Assembly (NCBI GenBank): GCA_024710965.1
Contig: JANJTU010000132.1
Coordinates: 1 to 50,905, forward strand
From: Thauera sp.
Lineage (GTDB): Bacteria; Pseudomonadota; Gammaproteobacteria; Burkholderiales; Rhodocyclaceae
Direction: 5' to 3'
DNA length: 50,905 nt
Shown: one piece after another, positions 37,999 to 45,885 of the stretch
How the letters are laid out: each line of letters starts with the position of its first letter
How positions within the stretch are numbered: the stretch's first letter is position 1
Made by a program: the position numbers and the translations under genes
The notes under the pieces: model-generated
The model's database searches: none
Told to the model about the DNA's origin: nothing
Seen by the model: the letters and a program-made list of their open reading frames with translations, nothing else

Positions 37999-39894
37999 AT
38001 GCCCGCAGCTGCCCCCCCACCTCTCCGCCTGCATCAGGGCGAAAAGCACGTGCTGGCGGGCTTCGCGATTGCGGCCGTCTCGTCCGTGCTGATTGCCCTT
38101 GCCGCCCTCTACAGCTTCGCCCGACTGGAGGCGGATCGACAGCAGCTCGCGCAGGCAGACGAGCTCGTCGTTGCGCTGCAAGCCATCCAGGCGCTGACGA
38201 CCGACGCCGAGGCGGCCAGCCGGGGGTACGCGATCACCGGTGACCAACTGCACCTGCTGCCGTATGTGCGAGCAACGACGCAGGCTGCCGCGCAGCTCGA
38301 ACGCCTGCATGCGCTCACCGCGGCGGACGAGTGGCAGGCAAGCCGTCACGCCGTGCTTGCGTCGCTCGTGACGCAGCGCCTCGAGCTGGCGAGCACGCTG
38401 GTCCAGACCCGCACATCCGAGGGCTTCGAGGCCGCGCAGGCGGCGGTGGCTGCGGGCAATGGCAAGCGGGTTCAGGCCGCCATTGGCGACACCGTGGCGC
38501 AGATGAGCGCGAGCGCGCGCGGCCTGTACGAAGAGCAGGCGGCGGAAACGCGGCGCGGCACGCTGATCACCAAGCTCATCGTCGGCTTCGGTGGCCTGTT
38601 TGCCCTCGTCACCGCGCTCACCGCACGTGCGATCGTGCGGAGCGACTACGCCGGCAGCAAGAAGGCCCATCGCGAACTCAACGAGGCCAACGCCCACCTC
38701 GACGCCCGGGTAGGCGAACGAACCGCGGAGCTCACGCGCGCCCTGGAACGCCTTCAGCTCACCGACGCGGCGTTTCGCGGCACCCAGGACGGCATCGTGA
38801 TCACGGACCGCGCTTGTCGCGTCCTCGCCGTCAATCCTGCCTTCAGCAGGATCTCGGAGTATGGCGAAGGCGAGATCATTGGCCAGCACATGCGCTTCAT
38901 GCAATCGGGCAAGCACGACCGCCACTTTTACCAGCAGATGTGGGACGGCGTGCTCAAGGCGGGCGCCTGGCACGGCGCGATCTGGAATCGCCGCAAGAGC
39001 GGGGAGCTCTTCCAGGCATGGCTCAGCCTGAGCCGGATCCAGGACGCGGAAGGGCACACGACCCACTACATCGGCATCACGACGGATGCCGGGCGGATGA
39101 ATCGGGTCCCCACCGACCTCGAGCGCCTTGCCCACCACGATGCCCTGACCGGGCTGCCGAACCGGCTGCTGCTGATGTCCCGGCTCGAGCATTCGATCGA
39201 ACGCGCGCGGCGCGACGCCTCGCTGTCCGCCGTGCTGTTCCTCGATCTGGACCGCTTCAAGCAGGTCAACGACTCGCGCGGCCATGCCGCCGGCGACGAA
39301 CTGCTGAAGCGGGTCGCCGAGCGCATGCGGGGGCGGCTGCGGGAAGTCGATACCGTCGCTCGGCTGGGGGGCGACGAGTTCGTCGTGGTCCTCGAGGGGC
39401 TCGCGGACGTCGGCGAAGCCACCCGGGTGGCGGACGCATTGATCGATGAGCTGCGTCGCCCCTTCGACCTCGGCGAGTTCGGCGTGGCCCGCATCGGCAC
39501 CAGCATCGGCATCAGCCTCTATCCGCTCCACGCCGGGAACCGGGATGCGCTCCTCGAGACGGCGGACAAGGCGCTGTACCTGGCAAAGAGTACGACTCGA
39601 AACACCTGGCGGCTCGCCCCGCAGCCGACAGCGGAGGCGGAGTCGGAGTCGTCTCCACCACCACATGCGCAGTCGGCGCGGATGGGGCTCCGGAAGACGA
39701 CGCGGGTGAAAGGCCGAGCGTCGCCACGCCGGAGGGGTGACGCTGGCCGCCGGGAGGGAGGCCCTGACGTCGGCGTGGAGCACGAGGCCCCGGCCGCCGC
39801 CCCGCTGCGGGGGCCGGGGCCTCAGGCGGTGCCGCCGCGGCCCGCCTTGCGCTTGCGCTCGCGTTCGCCGCGCAGCACATTCTTCTGCGCCTGA
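37999..39894 (+). CDS. membrane diguanylate cyclase with CHASE3-like, PAS and GGDEF domains
   Basis: A 631-residue protein. Transmembrane helix 1 (about 18-40), a periplasmic helical CHASE3-like sensor (about 45-190, with ASRGYAITGD) and transmembrane helix 2 (about 193-212) are followed by a coiled-coil, PAS (about 255-365) and GGDEF (about 375-540). GGDEF is 457-461, preceded by the I-site REVD, so an active, product-inhibited cyclase is expected. After about residue 540 comes a low-complexity tail of about 90 residues rich in Pro, Arg, Ser and Ala. It runs through a strong hairpin and overlaps the convergent DUF2894 gene by 73 bp; it is probably not a domain. Confidence 0.9.
   Translation: MPAAAPPPLRLHQGEKHVLAGFAIAAVSSVLIALAALYSFARLEADRQQLAQADELVVALQAIQALTTDAEAASRGYAITGDQLHLLPYVRATTQAAAQLERLHALTAADEWQASRHAVLASLVTQRLELASTLVQTRTSEGFEAAQAAVAAGNGKRVQAAIGDTVAQMSASARGLYEEQAAETRRGTLITKLIVGFGGLFALVTALTARAIVRSDYAGSKKAHRELNEANAHLDARVGERTAELTRALERLQLTDAAFRGTQDGIVITDRACRVLAVNPAFSRISEYGEGEIIGQHMRFMQSGKHDRHFYQQMWDGVLKAGAWHGAIWNRRKSGELFQAWLSLSRIQDAEGHTTHYIGITTDAGRMNRVPTDLERLAHHDALTGLPNRLLLMSRLEHSIERARRDASLSAVLFLDLDRFKQVNDSRGHAAGDELLKRVAERMRGRLREVDTVARLGGDEFVVVLEGLADVGEATRVADALIDELRRPFDLGEFGVARIGTSIGISLYPLHAGNRDALLETADKALYLAKSTTRNTWRLAPQPTAEAESESSPPPHAQSARMGLRKTTRVKGRASPRRRGDAGRREGGPDVGVEHEAPAAAPLRGPGPQAVPPRPALRLRSRSPRSTFFCA
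39784..39823. other. long GC hairpin at the meeting point of convergent genes
   Basis: GAGGCCCCGGCC (39784-39795) and its exact complement GGCCGGGGCCTC (39812-39823) flank a 16-nt loop. It ends at the DUF2894 stop codon and lies inside the tail of the upstream GGDEF gene. It looks like a bidirectional transcription barrier without a T-run. Confidence 0.7.
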
Positions 39895-40592
39895 GCGCGC
39901 CCGCCGTCTGCCTGTTCCAGCCACAGCAGGGCGTCGACATAGGAGACGAACTGCTCGAGGTAGTCCGGCGACAGCGCGCGCATCTGGCGCAGCGACTGCA
40001 GCACGAGGAAGTGCGAATTGAGCGGGCCGGCGTTCTCGGGTGCCTGGGCGAAGGCGTGGGCGAGCTGCCGGTCGAGCTTGAGCTTCGACCAGGTGCGGCG
40101 GAAGTAGGTCAAGGATTGCAGCTCGCCGCGCGGCCCGGCCACGGCGGTGGCGCCGTGGCCGTCGGTCGTGCCCAGCGTGTGCTGGCCGATGTGGGCGAGG
40201 AGTTCGGCCAGCGGGCGACGCCCGGGCGACGCTTCCAGCGCGGCGAGCAGGCGCTCCAGGGCGGCGAACTCGCCCGCCTCGCAGTGCTGCCGCAGTGCCT
40301 CGGCGGCGGCGGGGAAGCGTGCCGCGGCGTGGGCGAGCCGGTCGCGCGCGGTGCGCTCGGCGCGCTCGAAGCGTTCGGCGTAGTCGGCCAGGGCTGTGGC
40401 GAGCCTGCGGGCGAGGACGCCGCCGGCTTCACCCCGGTGGGCCGGTGCGCGCCGCGCCAGGGCCTCGAGGAAGCGCAGGCCGACCGGGTCGAAGCGCGCG
40501 GCGCCGCGCGCCCGCAGGGCGTCGATCAGGGCGCCGGGGTCCTCGCCCCGCGCCTGCAGCTCCGCCGCGGCCGATGGCCCGGGCTCACGCAT
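39822..40592 (-). CDS. DUF2894 family protein of the DUF3348-DUF802-OmpA cluster
   Basis: A 256-residue cytoplasmic-looking protein of unknown function. The N-terminal two thirds are Ala/Arg/Glu-rich and helical. The C-terminal part (LTYFRRTWSKLKLDRQLAHA, then GPLNSHFLVLQSLRQMRALS, then YLEQFVSYVDALLWL) is the conserved-looking DUF2894 core. The ATG at 40592 overlaps the stop of the OmpA-domain gene by 8 bp. Last gene of the four-gene unit; its end meets the convergent diguanylate cyclase. The family name is from memory, with moderate certainty. Confidence 0.8.
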   Translation of the reverse strand: MREPGPSAAAELQARGEDPGALIDALRARGAARFDPVGLRFLEALARRAPAHRGEAGGVLARRLATALADYAERFERAERTARDRLAHAAARFPAAAEALRQHCEAGEFAALERLLAALEASPGRRPLAELLAHIGQHTLGTTDGHGATAVAGPRGELQSLTYFRRTWSKLKLDRQLAHAFAQAPENAGPLNSHFLVLQSLRQMRALSPDYLEQFVSYVDALLWLEQADGGRAQAQKNVLRGERERKRKAGRGGTA

Positions 40593-41229
40593 CGGGCTGC
40601 GTGCCCGCCTTGGCCGATTTCGGCACCGGCGCCATCTCCACGCGCCGGTTGCGCGACCGTCCTTCGGCATCGGCATTGGACGCGACCGGCTGCTCGGCAC
40701 CGAAGGCGGCGGCGAACACCGACGAGGACGGAATCCCTTCGTCGATCAGCGTCCGGGTCACGGTCAGGGCGCGCTGGGCCGACAGCTCCCAGTTGTCGGC
40801 GAACTGGCGGTTGCTTTCGCGCACCGGCTGGTCGTCGGTGAAGCCGCTCACCATCAGGATCTCGTCGTGCACCGCGAGGTAGGCCGCCAGCGGCGGCGCC
40901 AGGCTCCTGAGCAGCTGCCGCCCGTCCGGCTGCAGGCGGTCGGAGTTGAGCGCGAACAGCACGCTGCCGCTGATGCCGATGCGGCCGTCGTCGAGCGTGA
41001 CGCGGCCCTCCGCGAGGGGCACGGCCAGCGCCTGCTCCAGCGCCACGCGCCGCTGCTCCTCGGCCTGGCGCTTCTGCACCTCGGCTTCGAGGCTCGTCAC
41101 CAGCTCGAGCTGCACGCCGAGGACGCCGACCAGGATCAGCACGAAGGCGCCGAGGAGGCCGGACATCAGGTCGCCGAAGACGGCGAAGGCCGGCGCGGAC
41201 TGCTCGATGCCGCCGTCGATCTCGTCCAT
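40585..41229 (-). CDS. MotB/ZorB-like protein: one TM helix plus OmpA peptidoglycan-binding domain
   Basis: A 214-residue inner-membrane protein. The short cytoplasmic start is followed by one helix (about 18-42, FGDLMSGLLGAFVLIL). Asp20 lies at the membrane entry, where MotB and ZorB carry their proton-binding Asp. A charged linker (about 45-70) leads to an OmpA/MotB domain (about 75-205) with SGFTDDQPV, NWELSAQRA and SRNRRVEM, the peptidoglycan-binding signature. The ATG at 41229, 6 bp after GAGGGG, is chosen; a GTG at 41235 overlapping the DUF802 stop is an alternative. Presumed stator partner of the DUF802 protein. Confidence 0.87.
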   Translation of the reverse strand: MDEIDGGIEQSAPAFAVFGDLMSGLLGAFVLILVGVLGVQLELVTSLEAEVQKRQAEEQRRVALEQALAVPLAEGRVTLDDGRIGISGSVLFALNSDRLQPDGRQLLRSLAPPLAAYLAVHDEILMVSGFTDDQPVRESNRQFADNWELSAQRALTVTRTLIDEGIPSSSVFAAAFGAEQPVASNADAEGRSRNRRVEMAPVPKSAKAGTQPDA

Positions 41230-41231
41230 CT

Positions 41232-43157
41232 TCACCCCTCGCCGGCGAGCGCGGCCTGCCTGCCGGCCCGCTGCTGCAGGTCTTCGACGATCTGGCGCTG
41301 CGACAGGATCGAGAGATCGATGATCTCCCGCGCCTGCGCCACGTAATAGGCGAGCTGCTCGTCGCTGCGCGTCATCGACTGCTCGAGCGCACCCTCGATG
41401 CGGCCGAGCGTCGCCATCAGCTTGTCGTTGGACTCGCCAAAGAGCTGTACCGCGAGGCCGAAGGCCTCGCCCAGGCTGGCGACCTCGACCGCGCCGCCGG
41501 CGATCTGGCCGGCGACGGCGGCCATCCGTGCCGACTCGGCCTCGATGCGTTCGCTGAAGCGGCTGCCGGCGTGCTCGAGCATGGTCGCGGAGGAGCTCAC
41601 GAGGGCATCGATCGCCTGCCGCTGTGCGGTGGAGGCGTGATCGATCGCCGCCAGCAGCGCGCCCAGCGTCTCCATGATGCGGCTGCGCTCGGCGAGCAAC
41701 GCGTTGTCGCGTGCGAGGCTGGCGGAGAGCTCCTGGCGCAGCTCGGCGATGACCGCGGCCGCGGCGCGGGGCGCTTCGGCCGCGGTCTGCATCAGCCGGG
41801 CGACCTCGTCGAGGGTGGCGCTCGCCTGCGCCTGGGCCGAGGCGGCGACGTCGCGGGCGGTCCGATCCAGGGCCTGGCAGATCTGTTCCTGCTGGGCCAG
41901 GCTGCGGGCGCCGGCCTGTTCCCATTCCTGCCGCAGCGAGGCCGCCATCGCCGCCAGCGCTTCGGTCAGCGCCGCCTGCCGTGCCGCGTCCGCGGCCGCC
42001 GACTCCGTCTGCAGCGCCGCGGCCGTGTCCGCGATCGTGGCCAGCAGCGTTGCCGAGCGCCGCTCGAAGCCGTCGGCATGGGCGCTGAGGGTTTCCTGCA
42101 GCGTCCGGCTGAGCGCTTCGCTGCTGTGCTCGTGGCGGGCCAGCGCCGCGGTCCAGGTGTCGGCCACGGTGGCGACGCTGGTGTCGAAGCGCGCGGAGAG
42201 ACCGTCGAGCTGCGTCTGCACCGCTTCGGCGACGCGATCCTGCAGCGCGGTCGTCTCGCGCGCGATGCCGCCCATGGTCGCGGCCACCAGGGGCTGGATC
42301 GTCTCGCCGGCGAGGCGGGCGCTTGCGCTCAGGCTCTCCTTGAGCGCGCGGCCGACCGAGGCCGCCAGCTCGGAATACATCGCCCGGGCATCGTCGTGGA
42401 AGCGCTGCTGGCCGGCGAGCTGGCGTTCGTTCGCCTCGCGGCTGTGTGCATCCAGCTGCGCCATCATCGCCTCCAGCTTGTCCACCAGCCGGGGCAGGAC
42501 TTCGGCCTGCAGCTGCACCGCCTTGAACGCCTGCTGGCGCTGGTGGGGGAGGGAGAAGCCGCGCAGCGCGGTGGCGATGCGGCTGTCGAGCAGCTGCGCG
42601 GTCTGCAGCCGCGCGCGCCGGCACAGGGCCGAGACCAGGCCGAGCATGGCCGAGGCGCTCACGCCCGCGACCGAAGTGCCGAACGCCACCCCCAGCCCCT
42701 TCACCGGCGCGGCGAGGGCGGCGCGGATGGTGTGCAGGTCGGTGGTGGTCTCGAGCGCGACGACCGCGCCGTTCAGGGTCAGGACCATGCCGAGGAAGGT
42801 GCCGAGCATGCCCAGCAGCACCAGCAGCCCCACCAGATAAGGCGTCAGCGCCGGGCCGGGCAGGCCCACGCGCTCGCCCTCGATGCGCAGCCGCACCGGG
42901 TTGCGCAGCGACGCGGGCAGGCGCTCGAGCCACTCACCCGGGTGTGACAGCTCGGCCGGGATCGCCGCCAGGGCCCGCTCCAGCGCCGCGGTGGCGCGGT
43001 GAAAGCGCAGCAGCTCGACGCCCCCCGCCAGATACACGGCGCCGATCAGCGCCGTCATCGCGAGCGCGAGCGGGCTGGCGCCGACGTAGCCGGCACCCAC
43101 CCAGGACACCGCGGCAAGGCCCACGACAAAGGCCGCCACGCAGATGCTTCTATTCAT
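41232..43157 (-). CDS. DUF802 protein: MotA/ExbB/ZorA-like membrane core with long helical tail
   Basis: A 641-residue protein. Four hydrophobic segments lie at about 5-25, 30-50, 105-128 and 155-178. The third reads LLGMLGTFLGMVLTL and the fourth GLGVAFGTSVAGVSASAMLGL, closely resembling the pore helices of ExbB/TolQ/MotA, including the conserved Gly-Thr. About 460 residues follow, almost entirely Ala/Glu/Gln/Arg/Ser helix of coiled-coil type, so the protein would form a membrane channel with a long cytoplasmic stalk, as ZorA does. The ATG at 43157 is 5 bp after GGAAGG; it overlaps the DUF3348 stop by 8 bp. DUF802 naming is from memory. Confidence 0.85.
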   Translation of the reverse strand: MNRSICVAAFVVGLAAVSWVGAGYVGASPLALAMTALIGAVYLAGGVELLRFHRATAALERALAAIPAELSHPGEWLERLPASLRNPVRLRIEGERVGLPGPALTPYLVGLLVLLGMLGTFLGMVLTLNGAVVALETTTDLHTIRAALAAPVKGLGVAFGTSVAGVSASAMLGLVSALCRRARLQTAQLLDSRIATALRGFSLPHQRQQAFKAVQLQAEVLPRLVDKLEAMMAQLDAHSREANERQLAGQQRFHDDARAMYSELAASVGRALKESLSASARLAGETIQPLVAATMGGIARETTALQDRVAEAVQTQLDGLSARFDTSVATVADTWTAALARHEHSSEALSRTLQETLSAHADGFERRSATLLATIADTAAALQTESAAADAARQAALTEALAAMAASLRQEWEQAGARSLAQQEQICQALDRTARDVAASAQAQASATLDEVARLMQTAAEAPRAAAAVIAELRQELSASLARDNALLAERSRIMETLGALLAAIDHASTAQRQAIDALVSSSATMLEHAGSRFSERIEAESARMAAVAGQIAGGAVEVASLGEAFGLAVQLFGESNDKLMATLGRIEGALEQSMTRSDEQLAYYVAQAREIIDLSILSQRQIVEDLQQRAGRQAALAGEG

Positions 43158-43920
43158 TGCCACCTTCCATCTCGTTGTCGAGTGCGGCGATCAGCGCCGC
43201 GACCGGCTGCAGGCGAAGCTCCAGTTCGGCCAGCAGCACGGCCTGCATGTCCGCGCGAAACGTCGCCAGCCACCCGCCGGGCTGCCTCCCAGGCGCCGGC
43301 TCGTCGGCCGCCGCCACTTCGCCCGGCCCCGCCTGGTGCGCGCCGTAGAGCTGCTCGAAGCGCCGGCCCAGCAGCACCGGCACGGTCGCCAGCAGCTCGC
43401 GCTCGCGCCCGGCCAGGCCCTGCTCGAGCACGGCATCCAGGCCGGCGAGCCGCTTCATGGCCGGGGAGCGGCGCGACAGCGCGGCCCGCACGCTTGCCCG
43501 CAAGGGGCCGATGCTCGCGCTCATGTCGCGCTGGCGGGCGAGGTAGGCGCGGTGATAGGGCGCGAAGTCGGCCGCACTCCCTGCGGAGGGGGGCGGCGCC
43601 GGGGCGCGCGACTCGAGCGGCGCTTCGCCGGGCCCGGGCAGGCCATCCGTAGCGATCGACGCCGCCAGGGCGGCACGCACGCGGGCGAAGGACTGTCGCG
43701 CCGCAGCCCGCTCCGTCACGGCTGCCCCGGCGTGCTGCGCCGCCGGCGCGCCGGCGTTGAGCGCGGCGTAGAGCGCGAGCGAGTCCTTGAAGTCCAGCCA
43801 CTGGCCGAGCCGCTCGGCGAAGGACTGTCGCGCCTCGGACGTCTCCGTTGCCGTCAGCTCGGCCAGAGCGCGAACCAGGCCCGAGCTGTTGAAGCGTGTA
43901 CGCGGCAATCCCTGCGCCAT
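43150..43920 (-). CDS. DUF3348 family protein, first gene of the stator-like cluster
   Basis: A 256-residue, cytoplasmic-looking helical protein without signal or membrane segment. Features: an N-terminal block (FNSSGLVRALAELTATETSE, then FAERLGQWLDFKDSLALYAA), a Pro/Ala-rich linker (about 95-115), a central helical block with YHRAYLARQRDMSASIGPLR, and a C-terminal helix ending in ALIAALDNEMEGGNE. Function unknown; in betaproteobacteria this family typically precedes DUF802 genes. The ATG at 43920 opens the unit and faces a 457-bp non-coding region. Confidence 0.82.
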   Translation of the reverse strand: MAQGLPRTRFNSSGLVRALAELTATETSEARQSFAERLGQWLDFKDSLALYAALNAGAPAAQHAGAAVTERAAARQSFARVRAALAASIATDGLPGPGEAPLESRAPAPPPSAGSAADFAPYHRAYLARQRDMSASIGPLRASVRAALSRRSPAMKRLAGLDAVLEQGLAGRERELLATVPVLLGRRFEQLYGAHQAGPGEVAAADEPAPGRQPGGWLATFRADMQAVLLAELELRLQPVAALIAALDNEMEGGNE

Positions 43921-44073
43921 GCCGGACCTCGACCCCAGATCGGCGAAAAAGCGGCAAGGCTACTACAAAGCGGGCAGCAGGTCAGGCGCCGGCGTGCCGG
44001 TGCGACCGCCTGCCGCCGCCACCTTACGCTGCTGACATCGGCTTCGGGCGTGTGGCATCGGTGCCATCAGGGT

Positions 44074-44094
44074 TGTCCCCAGGCCTTGGGGACA
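44074..44094. repeat. inverted repeat TGTCCCCA/TGGGGACA
   Basis: Perfect 8-bp arms around a 5-nt GGCCT centre, in the middle of the divergent gap. It could be an operator for a dimeric regulator or an RNA hairpin. Confidence 0.6.
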
Positions 44095-44110
44095 GGGCTG
44101 TGAGTGGGCC

Positions 44111-44119
44111 TGTGGATAA
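44111..44119 (-). other. DnaA-box sequence
   Basis: TGTGGATAA is the exact complement of the consensus DnaA box TTATCCACA. Only one perfect copy was seen and no dnaA, dnaN or AT-rich unwinding element is near, so a replication origin is unlikely; a DnaA-regulated promoter or a titration site is possible. Confidence 0.55.
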
Positions 44120-44377
44120 GTCGCGGGCGCCCTTGTCGGCACGTGCTGCGGCACCTCCGCTCAATTTTTGGGCAGGGCGGCGGTCCCCGCCCCGGTCCGT
44201 GTGCGCCGGCAGCCGCCTGCCGTGAAGCCGCGCCTGGCCCGCGCGGCGTCCGTGGCCTACGGTGACTTCACGGGGTACGGACTAGCATGAAGCATCGGCG
44301 CCCGTCGGCCGCGACGCCGGTCGGCAGTGCGCGCCGGCGGGCGAAGCGGCAAGGGCCATGCGAGGAGGAGGACGGCG

Positions 44378-45859
44378 ATGGGCAAGCGATACGACAGCAT
44401 CCTGGGCACGATCGGCAACACCCCGGTGGTGCGCATCAACAAGCTCGGACCGAAGGAGGTCAACCTGTACGCCAAGCTCGAGGCCTTCAACCCGATGGGC
44501 TCGGTCAAGGACCGCCTCGCCCTGGGCGTGATCGAGGACGCGGAGCGGCGCGGCGAGCTCAGGCCGGGCCAGACCGTGGTCGAGGCCACCAGCGGCAACA
44601 CCGGCATCGGCCTGGCCATGGTGTGCGCGCAGAAGGGCTATCCGCTGGTGGTGACGATGGCGGAGAACTTCAGCGTCGAGCGGCGCAAGCTGATGCGCTT
44701 TCTCGGCGCCAAGGTGGTGCTGACGCCGGCCGCGCTGAAGGGCTCGGGCATGGTGGCGAAGGCGGTGGAGCTCGCCCGCGCGCACGGTTGGTGGCAGTCG
44801 CGCCAGTTCGAGAACCCGGCCAACGCCGAAGTCCACGCACGCACGACGGCGGTCGAGATCCTCGACGACTTCGCCGACGTCAGGCTCGACTACTGGGTCA
44901 CCGGCTTCGGCACCGCAGGCACGCTCAACGGCGTGTCGCGCGTGCTGCGGCAGAAGAGCCCGCACACCTGCATCGTGGTGTGCGAACCGGACAACTCGGC
45001 GATCATCGCCAGCGGCATCCCGCAGGCGCGCAACGCCGACGGCTCGCACAGCGCCAGCCATCCGGCGTTCCGGCCGCATCTGATGCAGGGCTGGACGCCC
45101 GACTTCATCCCCAAGCTCGCCGAGGAGGTGATCGCCGGCCGGCGCATCGACCGCTTCCTCGCCATCAACGGCAACGACGCGCTCGCCTGCGCGCGCGAGC
45201 TCGCCAGCAAGGAGGGCATCTTCGTCGGCATCTCGGCGGGGGCCACCTTCGCCGGCGCGCTGCAGATCGCCGCCGAGGCGCCGGCGGGGGCGAACATCCT
45301 GTGCATGCTGCCCGACACCGGCGAGCGCTATCTGAGCACGCCGCTGTTCGAGGGCGTCGCGGTGGAGATGACCGAGGAGGAGATGGGGATCTCGCGCTCG
45401 ACGCCCGGCTACCGCTTCGACGCCCCGGCCGCGCCGGCGCCCGCCGCCGCGGCCGTGCCGCTCGATGCGGCCGCGCAGCGCGAGGTCGAGACCTTGATCG
45501 GCGACCCCGAACAGCGCGTCGTGATGTTCGCGCTCGAGTGGTGCGAGTTCTGCTGGTCGGTGCGCAAGGTGCTGGCGCGTTACGCGATCCCCTATCGCTC
45601 GGTCGACCTCGACTCGGCCGCCTACCAGGAGGAGGATCGCGGCGGTAAAATCCGCGCCGCGCTGAAGGCGAAGACCGGCTGGGACACCCTGCCGCAGATC
45701 TTCATCGGCGGCGAGTTCGTCGGCGGCTGCGTCGACCTCTTCGACGGCATCAAGGACGGCAGCGTCCCCGAACGCCTGCAGCGGCATGGCGTGCCCTACG
45801 ATACGGCGGTGCACGACGACCCCTACGGCTTCCTGCCGGGCTGGCTGCATCCGCGCTGA
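44378..45859 (+). CDS. cysteine synthase-like PLP enzyme fused to a glutaredoxin domain
   Basis: A 493-residue fusion. Residues about 1-340 are a fold-type II PLP enzyme of the cysteine synthase/cystathionine beta-synthase group, with K44 in [14 protein letters not shown] at 71-78 and [12 protein letters not shown] near the end. A Pro/Ala linker (about 350-365) leads to a glutaredoxin-like domain (about 370-470) with C389-x2-C392 (WCEFCWS), the cis-Pro segment [15 protein letters not shown], and a C-terminal extension to 493. GGAGGAG is 7 bp before the ATG. The redox domain may deliver or reduce a sulfur substrate or control the enzyme. Distinct from cysM at 3246. Confidence 0.9.
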   Translation: MGKRYDSILGTIGNTPVVRINKLGPKEVNLYAKLEAFNPMGSVKDRLALGVIEDAERRGELRPGQTVVEATSGNTGIGLAMVCAQKGYPLVVTMAENFSVERRKLMRFLGAKVVLTPAALKGSGMVAKAVELARAHGWWQSRQFENPANAEVHARTTAVEILDDFADVRLDYWVTGFGTAGTLNGVSRVLRQKSPHTCIVVCEPDNSAIIASGIPQARNADGSHSASHPAFRPHLMQGWTPDFIPKLAEEVIAGRRIDRFLAINGNDALACARELASKEGIFVGISAGATFAGALQIAAEAPAGANILCMLPDTGERYLSTPLFEGVAVEMTEEEMGISRSTPGYRFDAPAAPAPAAAAVPLDAAAQREVETLIGDPEQRVVMFALEWCEFCWSVRKVLARYAIPYRSVDLDSAAYQEEDRGGKIRAALKAKTGWDTLPQIFIGGEFVGGCVDLFDGIKDGSVPERLQRHGVPYDTAVHDDPYGFLPGWLHPR

Positions 45860-45885
45860 ATCTTCAACCCGATCGCAATCCCCCC

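Larger units (their letters stand above)
43921..44377. other. 457-bp structured divergent intergenic region
   Basis: No gene supported. It holds several inverted repeats: TGGCA/TGCCA with a TCGG loop (44053-44066), TGTCCCCA/TGGGGACA (44074-44094) and CCGTGAAG/CTTCACGG (44220-44227, 44266-44273). It also holds one exact DnaA-box sequence at 44111-44119. Divergent promoters for the DUF3348 cluster and the cysteine-synthase fusion must lie here, but none matches sigma-70 well. Confidence 0.6.

Noticed and set aside
41236..42933. Upstream 566 codons of the frame that contains the OmpA-domain gene
   Set aside because: This part overlaps DUF802 in another frame and is an Arg/Gly/Ala shadow; the real gene starts at 41229 after a ribosome-binding site.
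39822..43920. A complete Zorya defence system
   Set aside because: Only the ZorA/ZorB-like pair is present. No Snf2 helicase, HNH or Mrr-type nuclease, or ZorC/ZorD/ZorE-like gene lies beside it, and neighbours are signalling and metabolic genes.
44053..44119. Replication origin
   Set aside because: Only one perfect DnaA box, no AT-rich unwinding region and no dnaA/dnaN/gyrB/parAB genes nearby.
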